Source of the DNA: Bacteroidaceae bacterium
Lineage (GTDB): Bacteria; Bacteroidota; Bacteroidia; Bacteroidales; Bacteroidaceae
DNA: 32,670 nt
Direction of reading: 5' to 3'
Assembly (NCBI GenBank): GCA_017381015.1
Contig: JAFOCV010000054.1
Span: 1-32,670, forward strand
Numbering within the stretch: position 1 is the stretch's first letter; every line of letters starts with the position of its first letter. Below are positions 7,496 through 15,768 of this stretch, in pieces. A program made the position numbers and the translations under genes. The notes below the pieces were generated by a model. That model had not been told where the DNA came from and did not search any database. It worked only from the letters and a program-made list of their open reading frames with translations.

Positions 7496-8695
7496 ATGCC
7501 ACAGATATCTGTTCGCGGCCAAGAGATGCCCGAATCTCCAATCAGAAAACTAGCGCCCCTGGCAGATGATGCTAAAAAGCGCGGAGTGCATGTGTATCAT
7601 CTTAATATCGGTCAGCCAGACTTGCCAACTCCCAAATCTGCCATTGATGCGATAAAGAATATCGGTAGAAGTATTCTTGAGTATAGTCCTTCGCAGGGTT
7701 ACCTCAGTTATAGAAAGAAATTGGTAAAGTACTATGCTTCCTACAATATCAACCTGGAACCAGAGGATATTATTATCACCAGCGGTGGTTCTGAGGCTGT
7801 GTTGTTTTCTTTCCTGGCATGTCTGAATCCCGGTGACGAGATTATTGTACCCGAACCAGCATATGCCAATTACATGGCTTTTGCTATTTCTGCTGGAGCC
7901 AAGATTCGTACCATTTCCACTACCATAGAGGAGGGCTTCTCATTGCCCAAGGTAGAAAAGTTTGAGGAACTTATCAACGAGCGCACTCGTGCCATCTTGA
8001 TATGCAACCCCAACAATCCTACTGGCTATCTCTATACACGCAGAGAGATGAATCAGATTCGTGACTTAGTGAAGAAGTACGATTTGTATCTTTTCTCCGA
8101 CGAAGTATATCGTGAATTTATCTATACAGGTTCTCCATACATCTCTGCTTGTCATCTGGAGGGTATTGAAAACAATGTAGTTCTGATTGACTCAGTCTCA
8201 AAGAGATATTCCGAGTGTGGTATCCGCATTGGTGCACTTATTACCAAGAATCCAGAAGTGCGCAAGGCAGTGATGAAGTTCTGTCAGGCACGTCTGAGTC
8301 CCCCATTGATAGGACAGATAGCCGCAGAGGCATCATTAGACGAACCTGAAGAATATAGCCGTGAGGTTTATGATGAATACGTGGAGCGCCGTAAGTGCTT
8401 GATAGACGGTTTGAATCGTATTCCTGGCGTATATAGTCCTATTCCCATGGGAGCATTTTATACGGTGGCAAAATTGCCCGTTGACGATGCCGACAAGTTC
8501 TGCGCTTGGTGTTTGAGTGAATTCCAATGGGAAGGAGCTACCGTGATGATGGCACCAGCATCAGGTTTCTATACCACTCATGGAGCAGGACGCAATCAAG
8601 TGCGCTTGGCATACGTTCTTAAGAAGGAAGATTTAGCTCGTGCTCTTGTGGTGCTTGCTAAGGCACTTGAGGCATACCCCGGTAGAACGGAGTAG
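7496..8695 (+). CDS. PLP-dependent aminotransferase, fold type I (aspartate aminotransferase-like)
   Basis: This 399-aa protein is a class I/II aminotransferase. It shows the glycine-rich cofactor loop TSGGSEA (95-101), CNPNNPTGY (170-178, Asn174), SDEVYREF (201-208, Asp202 and Tyr205), the PLP-binding Lys236 in DSVSKRYSECGIRIGAL, and the substrate-carboxylate Arg370 in QVRLAYV. The whole length of the family is covered and the protein is predicted cytosolic. The amino-acid substrate cannot be told from the sequence; aspartate, alanine or aromatic specificity are all possible. The start is ATG at 7496. The gene lies 39 bases before the ABC permease gene and probably shares a transcript with its neighbours. 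Confidence 0.9.
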   Translation: MPQISVRGQEMPESPIRKLAPLADDAKKRGVHVYHLNIGQPDLPTPKSAIDAIKNIGRSILEYSPSQGYLSYRKKLVKYYASYNINLEPEDIIITSGGSEAVLFSFLACLNPGDEIIVPEPAYANYMAFAISAGAKIRTISTTIEEGFSLPKVEKFEELINERTRAILICNPNNPTGYLYTRREMNQIRDLVKKYDLYLFSDEVYREFIYTGSPYISACHLEGIENNVVLIDSVSKRYSECGIRIGALITKNPEVRKAVMKFCQARLSPPLIGQIAAEASLDEPEEYSREVYDEYVERRKCLIDGLNRIPGVYSPIPMGAFYTVAKLPVDDADKFCAWCLSEFQWEGATVMMAPASGFYTTHGAGRNQVRLAYVLKKEDLARALVVLAKALEAYPGRTE

Positions 8696-8734
8696 GGGTG
8701 GGCTTCTACACCCTATGCAAGAGGATATTTCATA

Positions 8735-9976
8735 ATGTCTATGCTATTCATTGCTAAAAGAATATATCGTGGTGGAGAGTTGGGAAAAGTCTCAACCTCC
8801 GCCGTGCGTATTGCCACTATCGGTGTGGCGGTGGGCATTATGATAATGGTGATAAGCCTTTGCGTTACATCAGGGTTTCAGAGTGAAATAAAGTCCAAAG
8901 TAGCATCACTGATAGGGCATGTTCAGATAGTGAACAATCAGAGCCTCTACCGCACACAAACGCATCCAATTCAGATTACGGATTCTCTGCGCGACAGGCT
9001 ACTGTCCATTCCGGAAGTAGAGCGTGTACAGCGCTTTGCATTGTGCAGGGGAATGCTGAAGACGGACAATGCCTTTCGTGGTGTGCTTCTCAGAGGAGTA
9101 GATGCCTATTTCGATACCACCTTCATCTCCACCCATCTGATAGAGGGTTGCATGCCATCGTTTGGAGCTACCAGTGCTCCCTCTGATAGCATTGTGCTTC
9201 CTGCCCGTCTGGCACGAGTGCTTGAATTATGTGCGGGTGACAGGGTTTATGCATATTTCTTTGACGAGAATCTGCGCGCCAGGCGCTTCTATGTGTCAGG
9301 CATTTACGAGACGAATATGGCAGATTTTGATAGTCATATGTGCTATGTGGATTCACGTGTGACGCAGAAACTGTCACAATGGCAATCAGATCAATTCCAG
9401 GGAGCAGAGATAGTTCTGAAGAAAGCCTCTGATATGCATCGAATCACAGATACTATCTCCTCTCTATTCCAACCCAGATTTGATGCCTATGGGCAGTTCT
9501 ATACCGTCTGTACGGTAGAGGATATGTTCCCTCAGATATTCTCATTGCTCACCTTGCTGGATACCAATGTGATGGCTATACTGATTCTGATGATATGCGT
9601 GGCGTGTGTCACAGTGGTGAGTGGTTTGCTGGTGATAATACTGGAGCGTACCCGTTTCATAGGCATGATGAAAGCCATGGGAGCAACCAACGGACAGTTG
9701 CGCCATCTCTTCCTGTACCTCTCTGCTATGATAGTGCTACGAGGTTTGTTTTGGGGCAACAGCATAGCCTTTCTCCTCCTCTTTGTGCAGAAGTTTACTG
9801 GCGTACTCTCCCTTGATCCAACAGTGTATTATATCTCTCAGGTGCCAGTAAGTTTTCCTAGGTTACAATTACTGACAATCAACGTATTAACCCTTCTGGT
9901 TTCCGTCTTGGTGTTGATTGTGCCCACCTATGTTATAAGTCGTATTCACCCAGCTCGTAGCATCAGGTTTGAATAG
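8735..9976 (+). CDS. ABC transporter permease of the LolC/LolE (FtsX-MacB) type
   Basis: This 413-aa protein has the four-helix layout of lipoprotein-release permeases. One N-terminal membrane segment (about 24-46, IATIGVAVGIMIMVISLCV) is followed by a large periplasmic domain (about 50-265). Three C-terminal segments follow (about 270-298, 318-340 and 375-400), with ERTRFIGMMKAMGAT as the family's conserved cytoplasmic loop and IHPARSIRFE as the typical end. It would work with an ATPase to move lipoproteins or another substrate out of the inner membrane. No ATPase gene is adjacent. It ends 28 bases before the preferred PrmA start. Confidence 0.85.
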   Translation: MSMLFIAKRIYRGGELGKVSTSAVRIATIGVAVGIMIMVISLCVTSGFQSEIKSKVASLIGHVQIVNNQSLYRTQTHPIQITDSLRDRLLSIPEVERVQRFALCRGMLKTDNAFRGVLLRGVDAYFDTTFISTHLIEGCMPSFGATSAPSDSIVLPARLARVLELCAGDRVYAYFFDENLRARRFYVSGIYETNMADFDSHMCYVDSRVTQKLSQWQSDQFQGAEIVLKKASDMHRITDTISSLFQPRFDAYGQFYTVCTVEDMFPQIFSLLTLLDTNVMAILILMICVACVTVVSGLLVIILERTRFIGMMKAMGATNGQLRHLFLYLSAMIVLRGLFWGNSIAFLLLFVQKFTGVLSLDPTVYYISQVPVSFPRLQLLTINVLTLLVSVLVLIVPTYVISRIHPARSIRFE

Positions 9977-10004
9977 TATAAAATTTTTGAAGAAGTCTGA
10001 GACA

Positions 10005-10889
10005 ATGAAATATTTTGAAGTAAAGTTTGCCATCACTCCCCCTAGTCAGGATGCCAGTGATATACTCAGCGCCATGCTGGCAGAGGTAGGTTTTGAAGCC
10101 TTTGAACCAACTCCTGAAGGACTCACAGCATGGGTGCAACAAGCATTTTTCAGCCAGGAAGCTATTTCCTCGGTATTGGAGGCTTTTCCCATGTCAGGGA
10201 TGGATATTTCTTATGTAGTGGAAGAGGCTCCCGATGAGAATTGGAATCAGCAATGGGAGGAAGAAGGTTTTCGCCCCATTATCATCACAGACGATAGCGC
10301 AGATATGCCATTGATAGCCATTCACGATGTATCGCATACAGACATTCCCACTGCACGCTATGATATAAGCATACACCCACGTCAAGCCTTTGGTACCGGT
10401 TCTCATGAAACCACCCGTATGATATTGCGTCAGTTACTGTCACTCCCCATCAAGGGCAGCAGGGTGATAGATGCAGGCACAGGCACAGGTATCCTGGCTA
10501 TTATGTGCAAGATGCTGGGAGCATCACATGTATTGGCTTATGATATAGACGAATGGAGTGTGGACAATGCCAAGGACAATCTCTTGCTCAATCACATCTC
10601 CGATGGAGTGGAGGTGCTTCTTGGAGACAGCAGTGTGCTCAATGGATGCAATGCCCCACATCAACAGGCTTCTCTGCTGATAGCCAATATCAATAGGAAT
10701 ATCCTATTGGGAGATATGTCCGTTTTTGCACAGAGCATAGAAGCAGGAGGACTGTTGCTGCTGAGCGGATTCTATGTTGACGACGTTCCCATGCTCCTGG
10801 ATTCTGCCATGGCACATGGATTTACACTCTCTCATCAGCAGGAAGATGGCGATTGGGCACTACTTTTGCTAAAAAAGGGAAATTCCTAA
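10005..10889 (+). CDS. prmA: Ribosomal protein L11 methyltransferase
   Basis: PrmA transfers methyl groups from S-adenosylmethionine to ribosomal protein L11. The 294-aa protein has the N-terminal substrate-binding domain and a Rossmann methyltransferase domain. Visible motifs are the pre-motif FGTGSHETTR, SAM motif I VIDAGTGTGILAIM, the acidic residue in AYDIDEWSV, and LLIANINRNIL, the family's ANIxxNxL motif. The length matches the family. The ATG at 10005 is chosen because the protein then begins MKYFEVKF, the usual PrmA N-terminus. A TTG at 9969, which would overlap the permease gene by 8 bases, adds 12 residues with no counterpart. Confidence 0.93.
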   Translation: MKYFEVKFAITPPSQDASDILSAMLAEVGFEAFEPTPEGLTAWVQQAFFSQEAISSVLEAFPMSGMDISYVVEEAPDENWNQQWEEEGFRPIIITDDSADMPLIAIHDVSHTDIPTARYDISIHPRQAFGTGSHETTRMILRQLLSLPIKGSRVIDAGTGTGILAIMCKMLGASHVLAYDIDEWSVDNAKDNLLLNHISDGVEVLLGDSSVLNGCNAPHQQASLLIANINRNILLGDMSVFAQSIEAGGLLLLSGFYVDDVPMLLDSAMAHGFTLSHQQEDGDWALLLLKKGNS

Positions 10890-10932
10890 TGTTAAATAGT
10901 GTAAAGCCTACTCATTTCTTGTTATAATTCAA

Positions 10933-10940
10933 TATCTTTG
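10933..10940 (+). promoter_or_regulatory. Candidate -7 element before the Tyr/Trp-rich exported protein
   Basis: TATCTTTG fits the Bacteroidetes -7 consensus and lies 43 bases before the ATG at 10983. No TTTG is found at the proper distance upstream, so only half of the promoter is recognisable. Confidence 0.4.
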
Positions 10941-10982
10941 TGCTCAGAATCAGTATAAAGCACTTTAAAATAATACAATACA

Positions 10983-12116
10983 ATGAAACACCTGACACTT
11001 TTACTCAGCACTTGTTTCCTCGTACTATCTTCTGTGGCTATGGCACAGGAAGACGATGATATGTATTTCACCTCTAAGAAGAACAAGAAGACTACTCCAC
11101 ACAAGGTAGAGATTGTTTTTGAGGAAGAGATTGAACCCACTGAGGAAGCACACCCAGTCAAGGCTATTGTTCCCTCCACAGCTACTCGCAACGTAGATGA
11201 ATACAATCGTCGCTATTCTTCAGCCTCCACTGCTTCCTCTGCCTCCACATCAACCACAACGGCTTCAGGCTCCGAGGTTGAAACAGAAGATGGAGTGACA
11301 TATCAACTCTCTGCGCAGAGCTTATACGATTTGGGTTATGAGCAAGGCTATTCCGAAGGTTTTTCCGATGGCGAGGATTTCGACTATTATTTCGCCACCC
11401 GTCTGGCACGTTTTCACCATGGACATTATTATGATCCCTGGTACTGGAATCGTGTGACATACATCTATGATCCCTGGTATTATGATCCTTGGTACTATGA
11501 TCCCTGGTATCGTCCCTATTACTATGGAGGATGGTATTCAGTGGGATGGGGTGTAGGACACTATTGGGGAGCAGGCTACTGGAGCCCCTACTGGCCAGGA
11601 TATTACCCCTATTATCCTCACTATTATCCATCCTATTATCCTGGACATAAGCACCATGGTCCACGTGTATCTACCGACAGAAACAGAGATTACGGACGTG
11701 CACGCATCGCAGACAGAAGCACTCGCATAGGCGAACGCGCCTCTGCCAATAGCAATACGGGCATAGGCAATCGTTCTGCACGCAGAAGCGATGATGCAAC
11801 TACACGCTACAATGAGCGCTACAATTCCCGTAGCCAGCGCGTTACTAATCGCTCCAATTCGTCCAGTACTCAGCGTGCCTCAGAGCGCACTAGAACCAAC
11901 AGTACTCAGCGCTCCACTCAGCGCTCCACTCAGCGTGTAACCGAGCGCTCTTCCACTCAGCGCTCTTCATCCCAGACATCCAGCAGAGTCTCTTCCGGCT
12001 CCAGCTCTTCATCATCACGCTCATCAGGCTTTGGTTCTCGCCCCAACGGCGGCAGCAGTTCAGGCAGCCGTATGGGTGGCGGCGGACGTTCAGGTGGCGG
12101 CGGACGTGGAAGATAA
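10983..12116 (+). CDS. Exported low-complexity protein, Tyr/Trp/Pro-rich centre and Arg/Ser/Gly-rich tail
   Basis: I do not recognise a family. The 377-aa protein starts with a clear signal peptide (MKHLTLLLSTCFLVLSSVAMAQ, 1-22), then an acidic/Lys stretch and a Ser/Thr linker (about 78-95). A 100-residue aromatic block follows, with three repeats of YDPWY and segments such as YYPYYPHYYPSYYPG (about 140-222). The last 150 residues are Arg/Ser/Thr/Gln repeats (TQRSTQRSTQRVTERSS), closing in a Gly-rich tail. The composition suggests a secreted, flexible, perhaps adhesive or matrix-associated protein. A TPR-like or catalytic domain is not seen. The OmpP1/FadL gene follows after 56 bases and may be co-transcribed. 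Confidence 0.75.
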   Translation: MKHLTLLLSTCFLVLSSVAMAQEDDDMYFTSKKNKKTTPHKVEIVFEEEIEPTEEAHPVKAIVPSTATRNVDEYNRRYSSASTASSASTSTTTASGSEVETEDGVTYQLSAQSLYDLGYEQGYSEGFSDGEDFDYYFATRLARFHHGHYYDPWYWNRVTYIYDPWYYDPWYYDPWYRPYYYGGWYSVGWGVGHYWGAGYWSPYWPGYYPYYPHYYPSYYPGHKHHGPRVSTDRNRDYGRARIADRSTRIGERASANSNTGIGNRSARRSDDATTRYNERYNSRSQRVTNRSNSSSTQRASERTRTNSTQRSTQRSTQRVTERSSTQRSSSQTSSRVSSGSSSSSSRSSGFGSRPNGGSSSGSRMGGGGRSGGGGRGR

Positions 12117-12172
12117 TATATTTTTTAGAGAAAGATACAATCAGATAAAACCTCACACATCGAAGGAAATTT

Positions 12173-13735
12173 ATGAAGAAGGTTATTACATTGGCAATGC
12201 TTGCCCTCAGTCTTTCAGCTTCGGCTCAGGACACATATCTCAATAATACAGTCATTGGTACCTCGGATGTCTTTGGCACCTCTCGCTTCGTAGCCATGGG
12301 TGGTGCTATGGGAGCCCTTGGAGCCGATGTATCCACCATCAGCAGCAATCCAGCAGGTTTGGGCATGTTCACCAAGAACGAAGTCACTGTCACCGCAGGC
12401 GCAGCATGGATGGGCAAGAACACAGCCAGCAACTATACCAGTGGTGCCTATGCCAAGTTTGACCAGATGGGTATCATTACCACCTTCCGAGGCTCAGGTA
12501 ATGTGCGCACTGTAAACTTTGGTTTCAACTATCAGAAGAAGGCAGACTACAACAATAGTTTCTACGGAGCCACCCTCTCTTCTGCCTCATGGGCAGACCA
12601 GTTGGACGGCTTGGCAGGTGAGGCTTTTGATAATCGCGGTTACCTCTATGGCAACCCCGACACTTACTTCAACACCCTCTATGGCTTGGCAGATGCCGTA
12701 GGACTCTTTCAGGACAATATCGTCAAGAATCCCAATGATGAGAACAGCACTCTGCATGTCACTCGTGGAGCCCTCAATGCCTTTGATTTCAATATCAGCA
12801 CCAACATCAGCAACCGTGTGTTCCTAGGTATCACCCTGGGTATAGACAATGTAGACTTCAGCAAGTCCACCGACTATTGGGAGCAGCGCACCGACAATCT
12901 TGGACAGATACAGGACTTCGGATACATCAACGAGCAAGTCATCACGGGTAATGGTTTCAACTTCAAGTTTGGTGCCATCATCCGCCCTCTCGAGTCCAGT
13001 TCTTTCCGCCTGGGCTTCACCGTGGAGACACCCACTTGGTACAAGCTCAAGTACATCGATGATCAGAGCCTCAGCACCAAGTATGCCTGGAACGAGAAGC
13101 AAGACATTCTGGAGTATGACTATACCCCTGGTGTCTATCACACCTATTACGTGTATGACTTGTCAGACTCTTATATCAACTATCTGGAGTACAGCATCAC
13201 CACACCCTGGAAGGTGCGTGCACAGATGGGTAGCACCATGGGTACCAACTTTGCATGGGGAGCCGAGTACGAGTTCTGCCACTATCCCGGTACCACTATG
13301 AAGTTTCCCAGTGCCTACGGCGGAACTACCACTGATGCCGATTTCAACGATATGACGGCTCGCCAGCTTCAGTCACAGCATGCACTTCGTCTGGGCGTGG
13401 AGTACAAGCCCATCAGTGCCCTATCGCTGCGTGCAGGTTACAATTTCATTACCTCCACCACCAAGTCCGACTCCTTTTGGGATCCGTACTTTGCCGATTG
13501 CAGCCTTTCATATCCCACTGGGCTCGACTATATGAACCTCTCAGACACCAATATTCTCACTCTGGGCTTGGGATACCGCAGCAAGTACTTCTTTGCTGAC
13601 TTGGCATACAAGTACCGCCATCAGACAGGCGAGTACTATGCCTTCGATTCCTACTATAGCAATGTGGATATGGCATCTATCCCCGTTAACCTGTCCACTC
13701 ATAGCATTACTGCCACAGTGGGTGTGAGATTCTAA
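12173..13735 (+). CDS. Outer membrane porin-like protein, OmpP1/FadL/TodX family
   Basis: This 520-aa protein begins with a signal peptide (MKKVITLAMLALSLSASA, cleavage before QDTYLN). It then shows the family N-terminus GTSRFVAMGGAMGALGADVSTISSNPAGLGMFTKNE in two parts: the AMGGAMGALG block and the NPAG turn that plugs the barrel. The rest is a run of amphipathic beta strands, ending in the strand ATVGVRF with a terminal Phe, as BAM substrates require. The family forms 14-strand barrels that pass hydrophobic compounds; Bacteroidetes members are often labelled hemin receptor without proof. The substrate here is unknown. A terminator hairpin follows at 13801. Confidence 0.88.
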   Translation: MKKVITLAMLALSLSASAQDTYLNNTVIGTSDVFGTSRFVAMGGAMGALGADVSTISSNPAGLGMFTKNEVTVTAGAAWMGKNTASNYTSGAYAKFDQMGIITTFRGSGNVRTVNFGFNYQKKADYNNSFYGATLSSASWADQLDGLAGEAFDNRGYLYGNPDTYFNTLYGLADAVGLFQDNIVKNPNDENSTLHVTRGALNAFDFNISTNISNRVFLGITLGIDNVDFSKSTDYWEQRTDNLGQIQDFGYINEQVITGNGFNFKFGAIIRPLESSSFRLGFTVETPTWYKLKYIDDQSLSTKYAWNEKQDILEYDYTPGVYHTYYVYDLSDSYINYLEYSITTPWKVRAQMGSTMGTNFAWGAEYEFCHYPGTTMKFPSAYGGTTTDADFNDMTARQLQSQHALRLGVEYKPISALSLRAGYNFITSTTKSDSFWDPYFADCSLSYPTGLDYMNLSDTNILTLGLGYRSKYFFADLAYKYRHQTGEYYAFDSYYSNVDMASIPVNLSTHSITATVGVRF

Positions 13736-13800
13736 GAGAAGGAGAAAGATGCGCACACGAGCGCATAGCAAGATAAAGTTACAATACAATCATCATACAC

Positions 13801-13847
13801 AATCCGCAGCACCCCAGAATGGCAAGGTGTTGCGGATTTCTTGTTTT
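13801..13847 (+). terminator. Intrinsic terminator of the + block
   Basis: AATCCGCAGCACC (13801-13813) pairs with GGTGTTGCGGATT (13826-13838) over 13 bp with one wobble and a 12-base loop. The run TCTTGTTTT follows. It lies 65 bases after the OmpP1/FadL stop codon. Confidence 0.8.
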
Positions 13848-13947
13848 GTTGGTTTCGGTATGGCAGCTCAGTTGTTCATCTTTAATCGTTCATCGCTCCT
13901 TCTTCCCTGGACGCTTCGCTAGGGGAGGAGGGCGAAGGATAGGAAGC

Positions 13948-13979
13948 CTAGGCGATCCTAGAAAATCTAGAATCTCTAG
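13948..13979. repeat. Short CTAG array, period 9-10
   Basis: CTAG occurs at 13948, 13958, 13967 and 13976, spaced 10, 9 and 9 bases. The word TCTAGAATCTCTAG here is also found in the larger array at 28134-28210, more than 14 kb away. Confidence 0.65.
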
Positions 13980-14006
13980 CTCCCCCTTTGCTGCTTGCAC
14001 TAAATA

Positions 14007-14038
14007 AATCCCCCTTCCCGATAGTGGGTTAGGGGATT
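14007..14038 (-). terminator. Possible terminator of the - block after DedA
   Basis: AATCCCC at 14007 pairs with GGGGATT ending at 14038, with a further CCC/GGG inside. On the - strand the stem is followed by TATTTAG. It lies about 50 bases after the DedA stop codon. Confidence 0.45.
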
Positions 14039-14087
14039 AGACTTATCCGTTAATCTCCTGCAAGAGGAGGGGGATATTAGCTGGGGA

Positions 14088-14858
14088 TTACTTCTTCTTG
14101 CCCTTGTAGATAAGAAAACCAATGATGAAGGCTGCCAGGGCTATGAAGGCATATCCGATGACGGTGCTGTGCTCCTTGACAGCTGCCATAACGGCTGCTT
14201 CGCTGTCCATACCAGGGATTTTGGACATATAGTAGCCCAGGATGGCAAGGATGATGTTCCACGAACCTGCACCCAGGGTGGTGTAGAGCAGGAAGCGTCC
14301 CAATCCCATGCGTGCCAAGCCTGCTGGGATGCTGATAAGTTGGCGCACGGCAGGTACCAAACGTCCCACGATGGTGGAGATGGCTCCGTGCTTGTCAAAA
14401 TACTCCTCGGCATACTTTACCTTCTCCTCGTCGATAAGGCACATGTGTCCGAAGCGCGAATTGGCAAACTTGTAAACAATGGGGCGTCCAAGCCAGAGGG
14501 CTAGGAAGTAATTGAACAGTGCACCGATGAGGGCACCCAGTGTGGCAAAGAGGACTACGAGGAACACATTCATTTCGCCCGTAACGGCAGCCTTCCATGC
14601 AGCAGGTGGTACTACGGCTTCCGATGGAAAGGGAATGAAACTGCTCTCAATAGCCATAAAGGTGGTGACGGTGGTATAGTTGAGATTGTCCAGACAGAAG
14701 GCGGTGAGGCGCTCCATGGTGCTCAGTTCTGTGCTTGCGATGGTGTCTGCGACAGCATGACTGCAGGCAGTGATAGATGCAGAGACGGTATCTGGTGTCT
14801 CTGTTCCCCAGGAGGCAAGGCAGAATGCCAGCGAAAGGATGGTAATGATTTTCTTCAT
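14088..14858 (-). CDS. DedA family membrane protein
   Basis: DedA/SNARE-associated proteins are inner membrane proteins of about 200-250 residues linked to lipid and proton homeostasis, some acting as lipid-carrier flippases. The 256-aa protein shows the two family re-entrant motifs: ESSFIPFPSEAVVPPAA (about 70-86), and GRLVPAVRQLISIPAGLARM (about 165-184) with its Arg and Pro-Ala-Gly. Hydrophobic segments flank both, and a final one is IGYAFIALAAFIIGFLIYKG. The first 60 residues begin with a signal-like stretch and precede the core, a longer N-terminus than in E. coli members. It ends a run of - strand genes, 61 bases after the glycosyltransferase. Confidence 0.88.
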   Translation of the reverse strand: MKKIITILSLAFCLASWGTETPDTVSASITACSHAVADTIASTELSTMERLTAFCLDNLNYTTVTTFMAIESSFIPFPSEAVVPPAAWKAAVTGEMNVFLVVLFATLGALIGALFNYFLALWLGRPIVYKFANSRFGHMCLIDEEKVKYAEEYFDKHGAISTIVGRLVPAVRQLISIPAGLARMGLGRFLLYTTLGAGSWNIILAILGYYMSKIPGMDSEAAVMAAVKEHSTVIGYAFIALAAFIIGFLIYKGKKK

Positions 14859-14919
14859 AAGAGATAAAATGTGAGTGTGAGGGGTTATGTTTCTAGAGAA
14901 AAAGGATGTGGTTTAATTT

Positions 14920-15768
14920 TTAGTAATGTTTCTTTACAAAGGTGCTCTTCTTGGTTGTCTTCCATCGGAGATAATCTATCATGTCCATCACGATGTAGCA
15001 CAGGCTGCCACGATGGATGGATGCAAGGCAATGGAGTAAGTAGGAGAGTCTGCGGCGCACAGAGTGGGGCAGATGACTGTTGGTTTCAGCATGAAAGAGA
15101 CGCTTCTGTGCCCAGAGCCTGCGGCTGGGAATGCTATCTTCCTTGACGAAGAGTTCCTGCTCGGTGAGACGGATGGTATTGTACTTGTTGGCAACCTGTG
15201 CCACAAAGATGTCCATAGTACCCGTCTTGAGAGCCAGCACATGTGCAGGAGTGCATAAACTGAGAAAGAGTTGCTTCTTCAATCCCACGTTGCATGCCGA
15301 CTGGCGGAAGAGTCCCTGATAGCGTGCTTGTCTGGCATAGAGAGAGCCTTGCCATGCCTCGTGCCCGGCATTCACATCTATCCAAACCTTTTTGCGCTGG
15401 CGCTGAAAGGGAATGAGCATGATGTCACAATCGGTGCGCCATCGCTGCTCCACTTGGCACAACCATTGCTCGTGGGGCACTGTGCTGGTGGCATTCATCA
15501 CCAGTACGTTTTCATACAGGGCTGCCCTCATGCCCAGATGCAATGCCAGACGCTCATGACTGATGTCGCGGGCACTGGTGGGGAGCGAGAGATAGTGCAG
15601 ATGGTGATGACGTTCAGCCAAGGCTTTCAGACAATCGATGGTGTCGTCATCGCTGTTCATATCCACCACCACCACCTCGTAGTCCGTGCCCTGCTGTGAG
15701 AGCAAGGCAGGGAGGTTGGAGGATAGCGACTCGCACTGCTGATGAGCTATGATGATGATACTTGTCAT
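14920..15768 (-). CDS. Glycosyltransferase family 2-like protein
   Basis: The 282-aa protein starts with the GT-A fold of family 2: MTSIIIIAHQQ, LPALLSQQGTDYEVVVVDMNSDDDT (about 20-43, nucleotide-binding Asp) and ENVLVMNATSTVPHEQW (about 86-102) where a DxD motif would lie. The second half is less typical and carries no clear membrane anchor. The DxD motif is not obvious (MNATS instead), so activity is uncertain. Donor and acceptor cannot be predicted. Its ATG overlaps the lysA stop codon by one base (TAATG), so translation is probably coupled to lysA, although a sugar transferase has no known part in lysine synthesis. Confidence 0.75.
   Translation of the reverse strand: MTSIIIIAHQQCESLSSNLPALLSQQGTDYEVVVVDMNSDDDTIDCLKALAERHHHLHYLSLPTSARDISHERLALHLGMRAALYENVLVMNATSTVPHEQWLCQVEQRWRTDCDIMLIPFQRQRKKVWIDVNAGHEAWQGSLYARQARYQGLFRQSACNVGLKKQLFLSLCTPAHVLALKTGTMDIFVAQVANKYNTIRLTEQELFVKEDSIPSRRLWAQKRLFHAETNSHLPHSVRRRLSYLLHCLASIHRGSLCYIVMDMIDYLRWKTTKKSTFVKKHY

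Larger units (their letters stand above)
13736..14087. other. Convergent gap between the + and - gene blocks
   Basis: These 352 bases separate the two convergent halves. They hold a terminator for the + block (13801-13847), a short CTAG array (13948-13979) and a hairpin that could terminate the - block (14007-14038). No credible gene was found. Confidence 0.65.
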
